Shown piece after piece: positions 28,401 through 40,379 of a stretch of 64,000 bases of DNA. This DNA is from Odontesthes bonariensis (taxonomy: Eukaryota > Chordata > Actinopteri > Atheriniformes > Atherinopsidae): NCBI RefSeq assembly GCF_027942865.1, contig NC_134510.1, positions 37,627,663 through 37,691,662 on the forward strand, read 5' to 3'. Within the stretch, counting starts at the first letter, position 1; each line of letters opens with the position of its first letter. The position numbers were made by a program, and so were the translations under genes. The notes below the pieces were generated by a model, which was given only the letters and a program-made list of their open reading frames with translations, was not told the DNA's origin and did not search any database.

Positions 28401-31400
28401 CTAACTTACCGCACTTACTCTAGCACTAGTTCTGCTCTTAGCTGTTTGGTTTTGGAAGGAAATGCACTTCTGATTTCTTGTGACCTGAAGTTCTTTTGCA
28501 TACCGATGTGGAACACACTTATTGTAAGTCGCTTTGGATAAAAGCGTCTGCAAAGTGACCGTAATGTAATGTAATGTAGACGCTGAAGCACGTGGTGAAT
28601 TGGACTTTACGTTCTGCGCATGCTCGAGATTTTTTCCCGGGGTTGTGACCCAGAAGTCAAAGGAGACGATATGACTCAGTGGGGTCACATGGCACTGAAA
28701 GGATCAGATAATTGGCTAAATTACAATCAGAATGAGCTGAGCAAGGGTAATTCTCCTTGGATATCTGGCGGTGAATGAATGGGATCAGAGGCACAAAGCG
28801 TGTCATACCCCGGTATGATAGGTGGCGCTGTACCCATTCCAGCTGTTGCTAATAGAGCCACTTCCTGTTGACCTCTTCACCACCAACAACAACAACAAAC
28901 TCAGGCATTGGAGAAAGATGGAGAACGCAGAGCCAGATGAAGCTACGTCCCTCTACATTTGGTCTGTGATGAGCTGCTTGTTGCACAAACTCGATGCCCA
29001 ACGGAGCATTCTCCATCGCGTTGTTTGTTTCTTTCTGACGGCGACAACAACAGGAATATCGTCTCCTTTGACTTCCGGGTCACGACCCCGGGAAAACATC
29101 TGGAGCGTGCGCAGAACGCAAAGTCTGATTCACCACGTGCTTCAGCGTCTACAAGCAGGTTTAGAGTGACTTTCAACCCAGTTATCTCGGGGTCTGAATC
29201 CGATCCGATCCAATTCTTAGTCAGATTAAGGTGTCTACATGTACTTAATAACTCAGTCTGATTGTAATTGAGCCAATAATCCGATCCTTTCAGGGCCATG
29301 TGACCCCACTGAGTGTTGTTGTCGCCGTCAGAAAGAAACAAACAACGCGATGCAGAATGCTCCGTTGGGCATCGAGTTTGTGCAACAAGCAGCTCATCAC
29401 AGACCAAATGTAGAGGGACGTAGCTTCATCTTGCTCTGCGTTCTCCATCTTTCTCCAATGCCTGAGTCTGTTGTTGTTGTTGGTGGTGAAGAGGTCAACA
29501 GGAAGTGGCTCTATTAGCAACAGCTGGAATGGGTACAGCGCCACCTATCATACCGGGGTATGACACGCTTTGTGCCTCTGATCCCATTCATTCACCGCCA
29601 GATATCCAAGGAGAATTACCCTCGCTCAGATAAGGAGCATAACCCAACTATAGCTAAAATCGAATTAATCTCATCATGTAGACCCACTGCGTGTGTGTGG
29701 ATGTTTGTCTCGTTTGTCTCTGTGGGGCCCTGTGATGGACTGGCGACCTGCAGGGTGTACCCCGCCGCTGGGATAGGCTCCAGCCCCCCCATGACCCGAC
29801 CGACTGATTAAAGGGTATAGAGAATGGATGGATGGATGAAGATAACTTACTTGATGAAAAAGGGGATAATTGTTTCATGTCAGACTGTTTTATCGTCTAT
29901 GGAAGAGAAATCGTTCTTGTTCAGTGGATCATTTTCAGTAAACTTTCCACAATGATGTTGAGTCTCTTTTTTTTGTTCCAAGCAGAAGTTGAAGCAGCTG
30001 CTTGCTGTCACTCTCGCCTGTTGCTGGTGTGTTTGGGGATACTTTGCGTTGTCCTGGCAGGGACCATCGTGGCGATGGCCGTCTACAGTGAGTTCCATTT
30101 CAGTGCTAAACTTTCATCAACGATTGCAACAGCTCACATCAAATTTGTATCAGCAAAAAGACAAAACAAAGAGATCTGTTATGTATTTTATGCTCTGGGT
30201 TTGGATCTGTTAGTTTGACTGTATTGCTTTCAGAGAAAGGGTTAAAGTTAACACCTAAACTCTAAAGGTTCTTAATAAAAAGGTCCTGATAATTAGAGAT
30301 TGAAATAAGCTCTTTGTTAAGGTTAAGGGATCTTAATTGTCATGTCTATAAGAAAATTCCGGCAGTTAGAGTTATAAACTTTACTTCGACCACCTGAGGA
30401 TGCTGTTATTTAAATGTAAGCTGTCACTTGCTGAAACTGGTGCCGTCTCATCCTTTATAACCACAACATTTCATTAGATTTAATGTGTTTTAACCAGTGT
30501 TGTATAAAGTACTGAAATCTCACACTCAAGTAAAAGTATAGGTACCCCTCCAAAATATGACTTTGGTAAAAGTCCAAGTCACTGACTGAAATGTTACTTG
30601 GGTTAAAGTCTTAAAGTATCCGAAACGTCTTGTACTTAAGTATGAGAATTACTGTAAAAATAGATACTTAAGTATTTAAGTACTTAGTACTTAAGTAATG
30701 TAATGAAAAGTATAAGTAAAAAGTAAACGTTTTTTATATTTTGGTAAACTTTGAAGGTCAAATACACTTAAAATCTACACACAACCAAGTGCAAGCAAAA
30801 TTTAGACCAGGTTTAGACAGAAAATACAAACTTTGTGAACCTTTAAGTTTTTCTTCTTCAAGTAAGGTCAGTGCTGAAAATGAGTCGTACATTACACCAT
30901 TAAGAAAAAAAATGAAACAAAAGAGGCTGCTGCTGTTATTGCCATCATTATAAACAAAATTTAAAGAAAAAAACAGGAGAAAAGTGAAGCTTATCTGGCA
31001 TCTGAAGAGGGAGTCCAGTTTGAAAGCCCTTTTGTAAACCTTTCTAAAAAATAAATAAAATAACAGTAAATAAAATAATAGTACAGAAAATGTTTGTCTC
31101 TCTCTCTCCCCCTTTTTTTTTGTAACGAGTAACTAAACCGAACAATGAAAATGTATTGGAGTAAAAGTATGCAATTAAGTTCGGAAATATAGTGAAGTAA
31201 AAGTGAAAGTTGAAACTCAAGGAAAGTACAAAGTATTCCAAAATATACTTAAGTACAGTAGTGAAGTATTTTTACTTCGTTACTATACAACACTGGTTTA
31301 AACCTATAAGATGTTTAACTTATTATGAATATTAGGAAGTCAGCAGGGAAATTAGGCAAAATACAAAGAAAAAAATGCATTTTTAAGGCTGTTTGACTAA

Positions 31401-34400
31401 AAAGCAGAGGACTGTAAGAGCTTGGCATATGTTTGGAGTTTGGATTTAAATCCCCTCCATAAGGAGATGTGTGCAGATGTTTTTGATGGGTACTGTATCC
31501 TGGAATTACATTTTATTGATACTTTATTGTATTTATTTATGACACATTCTGCCTCTTGTGGTAAATACTAATAGTAGAATGTATAATACTACGTTGGTAC
31601 GCAGTGCAAAACGTTTCATTTTCACAACAGTTGCTAAAATAACTTTCCATGTTAGGCAAACTCATTTTCCTTTTGTCTGCACGGACACACAGCGTTATGA
31701 TACGTGGGTTTGCGAGGCGTAAGGACACGGAGGCGGACTTCAAAAAGAAGACTTGGTTTATTTTCAAACAGAGAACAAGGTTATCAAGGCGTGCCTGAGC
31801 CAGATGACAAGCCAAGAACTATGAAAACAAAACATGACTAAGACAAAACCAAGAACATGACTTGGAAAAACAAAAGACTTGGCTTAGCTTAGCTTAACTT
31901 AACTTGGCATGAAGGGTGAATGTGCAAGGATCTCACCATGACTGAGAGAAAACAGGGAACCTAAGTACTGTGGGCACTGATGAGTGAAACTAATGACCTG
32001 AACATGGTGACTGAGGAAAGAGAAACTGTGGGAAAACTGGCAAAACTAAACATGAGCTAGAAAACTAAAGACTAAACACCAAGGCATGAGAAACCAAAAC
32101 ATGAGAGAACACAAAACTCAGAACTAAAAACATGACGCAAAACCCCATGTTCATGACACACAGCTCACATCACGATGTATGCATCTAATGTCTCCCAATG
32201 TTTCAAATACATGATGGCATTACCCGTCACGTGTTTCTGCATGTTGACGCTTTCACCTGCGACATGTTTAAAACACATGGTCACGCATGCATGGTACTAA
32301 ATACATGGTTAGGGCTCACACATACCTGTTACTGTAATTTCACGTATTTACTCCCCTGCACAAAACAGATGTTTACACTGTAGCATTATGGACACATCAA
32401 CTGAAAATATGACATATATTGACTAATTGACTGACTGATGTGCGCTCTCTTTTCGTTCACAGTTACCATGGTAACGAACAAACAGGAAGCAAACCTCAGT
32501 GCAGAAAACCAGCAGCTGATGGAAGTCCTAAAGAATCAGACCGAACAGTTGACCGCTGACAATAGAGTCCTAAAGAACCAGACCGACCAGTTGACCGCTG
32601 ACAATAGAGTCCTAAAGAACCAGACCGAACAGTTGACCGCTGACAATAGAGTCCTACAGAATCGGACCGATCTGATGACGGTGGAGATTGGAAACTTAGA
32701 AAATCAGACTAAGCACCTGAACAGACAGAAAGACGACCTCAACTGGACGCTGGGAGTCATCCTGACGTTCGACAGCTTTCCGGTGAAGGAATTCTGCCCT
32801 GACAAAAGTAAGTACATAATAAAGCCATTTAACAACACAATACTTCATCAAAAACACCCAAATGTTGTTGGCAGGATGGTAAATTCAGTACTTTTTACCC
32901 TGTTTAAAGTTTCTTTAAAATAAAATTTGTGGCTGAATGAGGGTTCTTGATGCAGCGCCGTCTGAGGGATCAGAGATCACGGGTGTCCAGCTTAGGCTCG
33001 CTCCCTGGTCCTTTACACACTGAAACTCCTCCAGAGTTCTTGAACGCTTTCATGATATTCTGCTCTGTAGAGGGAGAAATATGCAAATCCCTTCCAATCT
33101 TTCTCTGAGGAACATTGGGCCTCATGCAAGAACATTTTTGTATTTTTATTCTAAATTTCTCTCACTTTTTTTGTACGAAGGTCTCGTATGAACACGCCAC
33201 GTCAGATTCAACAAACGCTCTTAACTTGTGTGTGTTAACGGCCTGCGTAAATTATGAATAACACCCGTGCGTATTTAAGTGCACGAGGATAGTAGATTTG
33301 CATACTCCACGCCCAAAATGATACCATATAAGGCTGTGCTTCCTCGCTCCTGTGCCAGGAAAAGTTGAGTGTTGAGTCATGAGAATGGCATCAAGGCGCA
33401 AAAAGAACAACTTTATGGGCTCTGAGACTGAAGTTCTGCTTTCAGAGATCCAGAAAGGAAAAAATCTGTCATTTTTAGCAGCGTCAGCAGTGGAATTACG
33501 GGACCTGCTAAAGCCAAGAAATGGGAAGCAATTACGAGTGCTGTTAATTCCGTGTCACCTGTAGTTCGTAATGTCATCGAAATAAAGAAGAAATGGTTTG
33601 ATAGCGCCTGGTTTTTTATAAGCCGTGCAATCAGTTGTTGCCCCATCATGATGGCTCTTCGATGGGGCGGTCCATGAGGGGGGTCTTCTGGCACCACACC
33701 TTCTGGTCTGCCTGGACTGGTTCAGGTAGTAGGAGACCCTCGTTCATGGCAATATTGTGCAAATCTGGCATGCCCTCTCTGGGCTATAGACCAGTTTGCC
33801 CGTTCTCACTGTCTCAATAAACCTTATTTATTGTAGGGCACCACCTTCAAAGAAAGAAAAACACAGAATGTTACGATTCTGGTCTGTGAAGTTAATGTTT
33901 CAATTAATAATCAGTCTCATATCTCGCTACTTTCGTGAATTCTCGTTTGGTTTGACAGACAAAGAAAGCATACAACACAACTTGTTTATTTTTTTTTTTT
34001 ATATATATAACCTATTTATTAAAAAGACATGGACCTTAAAACAAACAGGAGATATGCGTTGAATATGGGTGATTATATAAAACACATATAAAAAAATATG
34101 GGTGAATGGAGAGGTACCGGTTTTACTCAAATAGTTTAGGTTTGCGTACTGTTTGTAGCTAAAGACTGACATCTTGGATTCATTTAAAACTATGTGATGA
34201 CGTGCAGCAGCGGAGGTTAAAAACGTGCAACATAAAAAGACAAGGATGACGATGGACGAACGAAAACACAGAAAGCGTTTATCTTTAGACTACTTCATTC
34301 TGTTTCTTTCTATGTTCGGATTTTCTTCTTCTTCCTCATCTTTCTATCCTGTCTTAGTCTTCATCTTCTTCTCTGTTCTTAACTTGCTTCTTCATGATTC

Positions 34401-37400
34401 ATTCCTTCTCTGCCGCATCATTCTGAAAACTTCTTCATTTCATTCTCTTCTGTCTCAAATCTTTTTTCTTTACTCTGGATTTCGAATCGCGGGGTGTGAC
34501 GTAGGCTTACGCTACGCTTTCAGCCAATGATATGCCTGAAACTGTTGTGATGTCTGCCTGGGTGTGTTTGTAAGGCGATCTGTTCTAACGTTTATAGAGA
34601 TTTTGGATAAAACAAAGAAACTCTATTTCTCTGTTTCTTCCGTCTCATAAAGCTGGCATACACTGTGCGATTTTTTTCAATCGCGGTATTCAGCTGCTGC
34701 TCATACTGTACGAGTGAATCGCAGGGGTTAAAACGTCACAGCTCATGATTCCTGTTCTCACACTGTACGATCCGATGGTCTGATGCGATCTGGCTGCTCA
34801 CACTACACGACACGTCGGACGCGGTCGGACTGTCCGGAACTGCAAGAAGAAGAAGCCGGAAGTTCTGTTCTGTTGTCTTCTTCTTCTTCTGATGAAAATT
34901 TTCTCTTCCGTATCTATGTTCGTGCAAGCGTAGTGTGACAGGATGAGGTAAATCGGCTCGTGCAACTGCTTCAACTGTGCGAGAGCCTCACGAGGGGCGA
35001 CCAGGATTTCAAACAAGTTTGATTTTCATCCGATCGATCGGGAGGTGGTCGGGAGGGCTTAATCGTTTGTCGTTACCCCATGTATACTACACAATGCGAG
35101 ACGCACGATTGAGCAAAACTCGGCCCGATCTCCAAAATAGTCGCACGAGTGAAAATCTTGTCGACATCGGGCCAAAAATCGCACAGTGTATGCCCAGCTT
35201 AAAACATTTGTCTCGATGATTCTGAAAACACCACAACTTGTTAAGATATGCAGATTAAATATATGACATAGACTTATGATATAAAGACATCAAGTACACA
35301 TAACATGACATAGACGATGATTATGAGTCTCAACATTCAGATAATATATCTGTAAATTAGGACATATGAATAGCGAACCAAACAATGTTATTTTCCCGTG
35401 TTACCCATGGAGTACAAAAAGATACGGAAGGAACATCGGTTAACAGTTGCAATTCTTCATATAAATGTCCAGTTTACTGCGGGTTGGTCATTTTTATTTC
35501 TTTGTCATACTTTCAAGTAGGATCATGAAAAGAGTCTTTAAATGCAGCTCGTGATTTCGCTGGGAACCTGAAAGAACTTGTACAAAGTTATCAAACACAT
35601 TTAATACAGTTTTAAGATTCAGCTGAAAGTTACTCTAAGTAAAGTAATGTTCAGTTCTATTTAGGCATCTGGTTCTCTTATCTGGGTGGATGAGGGGAAA
35701 ACGTCAACTTTGATTTACTGATTTACTGTCCAGATAAGATAGGGAATGGGTTAGTCTCCCATTTCTCCTAAGAGGGTTCTTCGTTTGTTCAGCTTAAGTT
35801 TATGGCATAGGTCTAGTACTAAATACACTTCCAAATGCTTTCGTAGGCTGAAGGTTGTTGTAAATTAGGCCATCTCAGTCTCTTCCTTTGTTTAGACGTC
35901 CTCCATCTGGTCCCTACCCAGAAAAACATCCCCCACAGGAATGTTTGGGTCTTCCAAAGGTTTAAGTTTGTATTAATTCCACACTTGAGTACGCTACAAC
36001 TAGTTGGACAGCGGTGTATGGGAATGTGATGTACCATGGGTGATAAACTGATGAGAGCTTTGATGACCAAGGGGAGCGCATGAATCACAGAGGACTGGGA
36101 CACCCCCGATCTGTCTCCAGTCTCCCTCTGAAAGGTTCCAGTGGCCAAAAATCCAAAGCTGGTGAAGACCTGGACGTGTGGTGGAATTGGGTTTGATCGG
36201 CGTGTTTCTCTCTGGAGTTGTGGCTCCAGCAAGCTGCATATTTGCAGCAGCACAGTCCTTGGCAATCTAAATCGCTTCCCATTCACCTTGTTATATACAG
36301 AGTCAAATTAACCTTCAATTAGTGCATAACTTAAGTCCAACAGAATAATGTAAGCATCATTATGGGGTATAATGTATATATTTATTTATGTTTGCTTCAA
36401 AGTAATTAAATATACAATCCATTAGTCAAGCAAACTTGATTGGAATAACAGCGGACACTTTTAGGAAACTCCTACGACAGGTCTGGATCACTCGTAAATT
36501 CTGTTCGTACCTGAAAAAAAACGTAAAATACGAAGAGATTGGTGAATGCGCAAATTCTCCTAAATCAGTTGTACGCACGACTTAAGAACAAATCTGTGCG
36601 TACGAACGGTTGTTGCACGAGGCCCAATGTTTTTCTGACACGTTTGTGGACAAACTGGAGCTCCTCTTTTGTACCAAATCATGATAACTATCATCTGATG
36701 TCCTGTTTTCTTTATTGCTAGCCCACATCACAACTTTACAGACTTAACATGCAACAAATAAAGTTGAAAACAACATTTAATATCTTTTATAGTTTATATT
36801 GGCTGGATTTATTCTGGCTGAAAAAGTCCCGCGAAGATGCTCGGGGATGGAAATATTAGATATTGCACATTTTCAAAGTAGATAGATTCATAGTTTCACA
36901 GTCATAAGTCTTTTAAAGTTTTATCATTTGTTATCATTCAGTTCAGTTCAGTTTTGTTTATATACCAATGAAAAAAATACTAGTACCATATCAAATCACA
37001 ACGAATGATATCTCAAGGCATTTCAACTACAGTCCCTTTTAAACTAATTCTAACCAATTCATTGTAATAAGATTCCTCACATTCATTCAAATCCAAATGA
37101 GTCTAATCCATATAAATTCAGTCAGTTTAAAAAGGCTGCCATTTGATTTTGATATGTTAGATTTAATACTGAATCAATTTCTCCGACCATTTCTTGAGCA
37201 GAGTGTCAGCCCTGTCAGGGCGGCTGGATTCTTTACCAGAAAAAGTGCTACCTGTTTTATGATAAACCCGCTCCTTGGCTGACATGGACACAAAGTCAAA
37301 CATATTGCAAAAACTGCGGTGCAGATCTGGTTGTTATTGATAATCAGCAAGAACAGGTGAGCTGTACATTTTCTTTTTTCCAATTGATGTCTGTACCAAA

Positions 37401-37932
37401 GTGTGAATGTTTCTGATGATTCGCCATGTGATGACTTCCAGGAATTCATCAGTAAGAACATCAAGTCTTACTATAGCGACCATGGATACTGGATTGGGTT
37501 AAAAGAAAGTAACGGCAACTTTATCTGGATTGATGGACGCACAGACACTCTCCAGTAAGATCCAAAAGTAAAAAATAAGTATTGACCATGACTACGGCCC
37601 AGCGCTGAGACAGAAAAAGAAAAGAAGGATTTATTTTCAATGCAAACTCAAATCAGAAAGTATAAACTATACATTTACCAGGATTTGATGTCAGCTGTTT
37701 GTTTCTTGCAAAACTAAAGTTGTTTGATTTAATGAAGTGCATTAGCAGTACTATGAATGCTGATAATACTGTTCATGTTTACATTTTAAGGTACTGGCTG
37801 GAGACTGGTGGATCACATCCATATGTGCTGGTTATCCCTGATAAGAGCCCAACACAGAGCTGGAAAAGAGGTTCTCCTGAATTTCAACTCCAATTAATCT
37901 GTGAGAGTGAAGCCTTGATAAGGTTAAATTAG
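25458..37932 (+). CDS. Killer-cell-lectin-like receptor, gene A (complete, 8 exons)
   Basis: Exons: 25458-25518, 26530-26598, 27589-27654, 29986-30087, 32463-32807, 37202-37356, 37442-37554, 37791-37932. Phases agree throughout, giving 1053 nt (350 aa). Exon 1 has a perfect ITIM (INYATL); exon 2 has IYSVV, ITIM-like but with Met at -2. Exon 4 is the transmembrane helix, preceded by CCHSR, with no charge inside. Exon 5 is a long coiled-coil stalk of 14-residue repeats (KNQTEQLTADNRVL), many with N-glycosylation sequons. Exons 6-8 form the lectin domain: GGWILYQKKCYLF, WTQSQTYC, YWIGL, WIDGR, LICE. The outer disulfide pair is present, but the two inner cysteines are replaced (CAI to VLVI region; WND-x2-C to KRGSPE). 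No EPN or QPD motif. It should be a type II, probably inhibitory, membrane receptor; ligand unknown. The direct paralogue is gene B. Confidence 0.82.
28362..28580 (+). mobile_element. LINE 3' tail nested in the composite MITE
   Basis: It matches, inverted, the 3' UTR at 63245-63430: CTAGCACTAGTTCTGCTCTTA, TTCTTGTGACCTGAAGTTCT, then GTAAGTCGCTTTGGATAAAAG and a TAATG tandem tail (28562-28577). Confidence 0.72.
28743..29635. repeat. Long inverted repeat, about 310-bp arms
   Basis: 28743-29051 and 29313-29635 are inverted copies. Matching landmarks are CCGCCAGATATCCAAGGAG, CATACCCCGGTATGAT, the (CAA)n run and CGCGTTGTTTG. The 260-bp spacer is MITE sequence. A related single arm lies at 48866-49085. 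Confidence 0.8.
30495..31295. mobile_element. hAT-type MITE in gene A intron 4
   Basis: Starts CAGTGTTGTATA and ends TATACAACACTG (after a CTTCGTTAC-type subterminal), flanked by 8-bp GTTTTAAC (30487-30494) and GTTTAAAC (31296-31303), one mismatch. The inside is rich in ACTTAAGTA repeats and non-coding. Confidence 0.72.
31693..32158 (-). mobile_element. Diverged solo LTR, minus orientation
   Basis: On the minus strand it begins TGTCATGAACATGGGG and keeps the family's GGCTCAGGCACGCC-like and AATAAACC blocks. Direct repeat CACAG flanks it (31688-31692, 32159-32163). Its 3' terminus has decayed from the expected GACA. It lies in gene A intron 4. Confidence 0.62.
33379..33625 (+). pseudogene. 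Harbinger Myb/SANT-like DNA-binding protein remnant
   Basis: RRKKNNFMGSETEVLLSEI then, after a frameshift, WEAITSAVNSVSP and EIKKKWFDS: the three-helix Myb-like domain carried by Harbinger elements beside the nuclease. The frame breaks in mid-domain and the rest is gone. Confidence 0.68.
34650..35202. mobile_element. MITE nested in the Harbinger element
   Basis: Terminal inverted repeats are AAGCTGGCATACACTGTGCG and reversed AAGCTGGGCATACACTGTGC, extending to about 28 bp with CGATTTTT. Subterminal CACACTGTACGAT and CACACTACACGAC motifs repeat. No coding capacity. Confidence 0.75.
35819..36286 (-). pseudogene. Harbinger nuclease (HARBI1-like) N-terminal remnant
   Basis: A 155-codon frame with FRLPRTVLLQICSLLEPQL, IPPHVQV, FLATGTFQRETGDRSGVSQS and ALPLVIKAL is the conserved N-terminal region of HARBI1-type nucleases. 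The frame then degenerates and the catalytic DDE part is absent. With the Myb remnant on the other strand it identifies the element. Confidence 0.75.
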
Positions 37933-38764
37933 TGAACACTGTGTCTGACTTTGTCCTCTTGGTGCCGCATGCATAACTACACACTTGCTTCATCGCTTTT
38001 GAATAAGAAAATCCAAAAGTATGTTGATTTATATGCTAATGCTCTTTAGAATGAATTTTATTACATTAATATGCCTTTTTAAAGATTGAATAATATTGTT
38101 CTAAATAATGGGACAGTAATGAGGAACTTAGACTTCTACTGATTATAAATTGTATGGTAATTCATTCACATATAAGCTGGGTGTAAAAATGTAATTGATG
38201 TAAACTGAGTCGGGATGTTTTTAAGTCAATTGATCAAAATAGTTGTGATGTATTTGCCATTTATTTCATGAAAATAGCCTTGATTGGAAGATAATCCTCA
38301 TGGTAAATCATGAAAACGCTTGCAAACTTGTAAAGGCATTGATCAACTGTTTGTAAAATTAGCAGAGCGCTTTGAATGCTATGATTAAAATTGTGAATTG
38401 ATTTGAAAAACTTGACTTACAATGTTTTTTTAAAATAGAGTGAGTCTGGTAGCGAGCTGGGCCATAAATTCATCATTCAGACAGACATTTCTTACCTAAA
38501 TTAACACGAGAAATCCTTTTATTTGAAAAAACAAGTTAAGTAAAGTAGCCTGTAGGCAACACACAGAACAATGACATAAACAGCAGACCTAGTAGGCCGA
38601 TGCAGCCAACAATTTAATATGATCCTGGAGTGACATACTCCATTAGAAGTGCATTTAACAGAAATAAATAGCCTTGGCATCAACGTAATCCCAGAGAATT
38701 TGGCAAATTTGTAGCTTTTTTGGATCCCCCTACAATTGCGGGTTGTGCTGCGGCTCCTGACACA

Positions 38765-38788
38765 TTTCTCGGGGGGGGGGGGGGGGGG
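38765..38788. repeat. Poly-G/C homopolymer
   Basis: An uninterrupted run of G on the plus strand of roughly 18-24 bases. Its exact length may be an assembly estimate. Confidence 0.85.
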
Positions 38789-38816
38789 GCAACAGTAGCG
38801 ATTATGACTAAAGCAG

Positions 38817-39803
38817 TTGATGTCAAAGTCAAATACACCGAGGGCCAAAAAAAACAAACTTGTTACAGGCCGAGGGCCGGACTGGTTCAATGTTTATTAA
38901 AACATATTGAAATGATTGCACATAGCCTATTGAACCAAGACCTAACACACTGTATATTATTTAATGATTAAATGAATAAAGCAATATTTTGTTATGGCTC
39001 TGTCACTAACTTCAAGTGAAAACATTTTCAACAGGCAAACAGCAAAAAATTAAATTGTTTTTAAAAACAAAATATTTTTCTTAATATCAAGAAAAATGCA
39101 TGAATAAAAGTGCATGCATTATAAACTGAAAATGCATTATTGTGCTGCTCTATGATCCTACCGATCACTGCTTTCAAATAGTAAAATAAATCAAATCAGT
39201 TGTATTCTTTCTCATGGCTCTTATCTGCAATTTTCCCTGAGTCCATTCAACTGAAAAATGCTTTTGCGACCTCTTTTGCCACAATAAAGCTAGCCTTGAC
39301 AGCAGCCTCGCTTTGTGATTTGGCATATGTGAACACAGCCTGCCTGGACTTAAGGCCTCGTTTTAATTCTGCCACCTTCTGTAGCCTTTGTTCCGTGTCC
39401 ACATTCTTGTCTTTGTCTTTGTGTGTTTCTGAGACGTTTGATAGTACCTTCTTAGATTATATTCTTTCATTACAGCCAAACTTTCTTTGCCTTTTACCTC
39501 CATGAACATGCACTCTGCCTCCCACCTGGCTTGAAAGCCCCTGTTCTCAGCGTCCACCTTACGTTTAGCCATTTTTGAGGAGGGGGGGTAGCTGAAAGTT
39601 GATCTCTGCTCTGACTGCTGATGAATAATGAAGCCGCTTGTGCGCGCTGCAGTGACTTCGCGGGCTGCCGTTGCATTGTGGGGAATGTAGTGTTGGTGCG
39701 TGCAAAACGCCAGCGGGTGGCTGTGGCCTGCGGGCCAGTTCTAATAGTAATTAAATATCATCCAGGGGGCCATAGATAATTAATTCCTTGACTTTGACAT
39801 ATG
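38817..39803 (-). mobile_element. Decayed hAT element related to GTF2IRD2-type transposases
   Basis: The ends are ATGTCAAAGTCAA and TTGACTTTGACAT (inverted), followed by AGGGCC-type blocks. On the minus strand 39572-39363 reads MAKRKVDAENRGFQARWE...MKEYNLRRYY, the N-terminal zinc-finger region of this hAT family. After a gap, 39360-39240 reads GLKSRQAVFTYAKSQSEAA and IVAKEVAKA. The catalytic core is deleted. No 8-bp duplication could be confirmed. Confidence 0.68.
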
Positions 39804-40379
39804 TGGACTAAAGTGACCCGTTCAGTGGGTAAATTAATAAGTAGCAAGTCAGCTGTCACCATTTGTCAACTTACGTTTCCAACACCGCATATAAGCACTA
39901 GATGCCACATACTAGCAGGTCATTTAGTAGAAATTTGTTTTATATTTAAATTTGGTCTGAGAGGTCCTGATTGTTTGGTTGCCAATTTATCCTCATTGCT
40001 ACGCCGACTGAAGGGGATTTCTTTCAATGAAACAATTGAGTTACTCCGTACGCTCTAACGTGCGGTGGCTATGCTAGCTATCTTCACGTTACGTATGACA
40101 AAAGCATGTTGGGGCGAGCCCTCCCGGAACCCATAGAGATTATATTGTAACGCCAGAAATTTGAAAAAAACAACAGATTTTACGTTAGAGTCGATGGGAG
40201 AAGTTGGGGCGACTTTCATCCTGACCAAAACCTCATGGAGCCCGGCCTTCCTCTGGTTGGACAGTGACATACAGAGCAGCTGAAACTGTCTACACTCAGG
40301 TTTATGCCTATAAAACTATGCTATCAATAAAACTTTTGTGCTATTTTTATGGAGGTCAAATGTCGCCAACTCTCCCTGT
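39804..40379. other. Unassigned, probably the body of a decayed hAT element
   Basis: No long ORF. It lies directly before a recognisable hAT C-terminal coding fragment and is probably more of the same element. Confidence 0.3.

Larger units (their letters stand above)
28206..29689. mobile_element. Composite MITE insertion (CAGTGGG termini) in gene A intron 3
   Basis: The left end is CAGTGGGGTTACATGG and the reversed right end CAGTGGGTCTACATG. A second terminus of the same family (CAGTGGGGTCACATGG) lies inside at 28677, and a closing one (CATGTGACCCCACTG) ends at about 29312. So it consists of nested or fused copies of one family plus a LINE tail (28362-28580). Gene B lacks it completely. No coding capacity. 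Confidence 0.65.
28051..29846 (+). mobile_element. SINE-like repeat in gene A, split by a later insertion
   Basis: The halves are 28051-28202 (GTGGTGTGGTGGTTAGCACC, a tRNA-like head; GGGTTCTCTCC; CCAAAAACATGCATG) and 29691-29846 (GATGGACTGGCGACCTGC; GGATAGGCTCCAGCCC; ending GGATGGATGGATG). Gene B carries the same repeat unbroken at 54874-55178, which proves the 1.49-kb interruption in gene A is secondary. Confidence 0.78.
33115..36627. mobile_element. Decayed PIF/Harbinger transposon in gene A intron 5
   Basis: Termini are TTGGGCCTCATGCAAGAAC and the reversed TTGGGCCTCGTGCAACAAC. Gene B has the undisturbed site (GAGGAACAATG, near 56324). Inside are both expected Harbinger genes in broken form: a Myb/SANT-like gene on the plus strand and a nuclease on the minus strand. 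A further MITE is nested at 34650-35202. I could not define a clean 3-bp target duplication. Confidence 0.78.

Noticed and set aside
28822..29544. Matching ORFs on opposite strands (28822-29169 plus, 29290-29544 minus; also 48779-49201)
   Set aside because: They are the two arms of an inverted repeat and a third MITE copy; no protein domain.
37202..37932. Calcium-dependent sugar-binding motif (EPN or QPD) in the lectin domains
   Set aside because: Not present in A, B or C at the expected place, so classic carbohydrate binding is not claimed.
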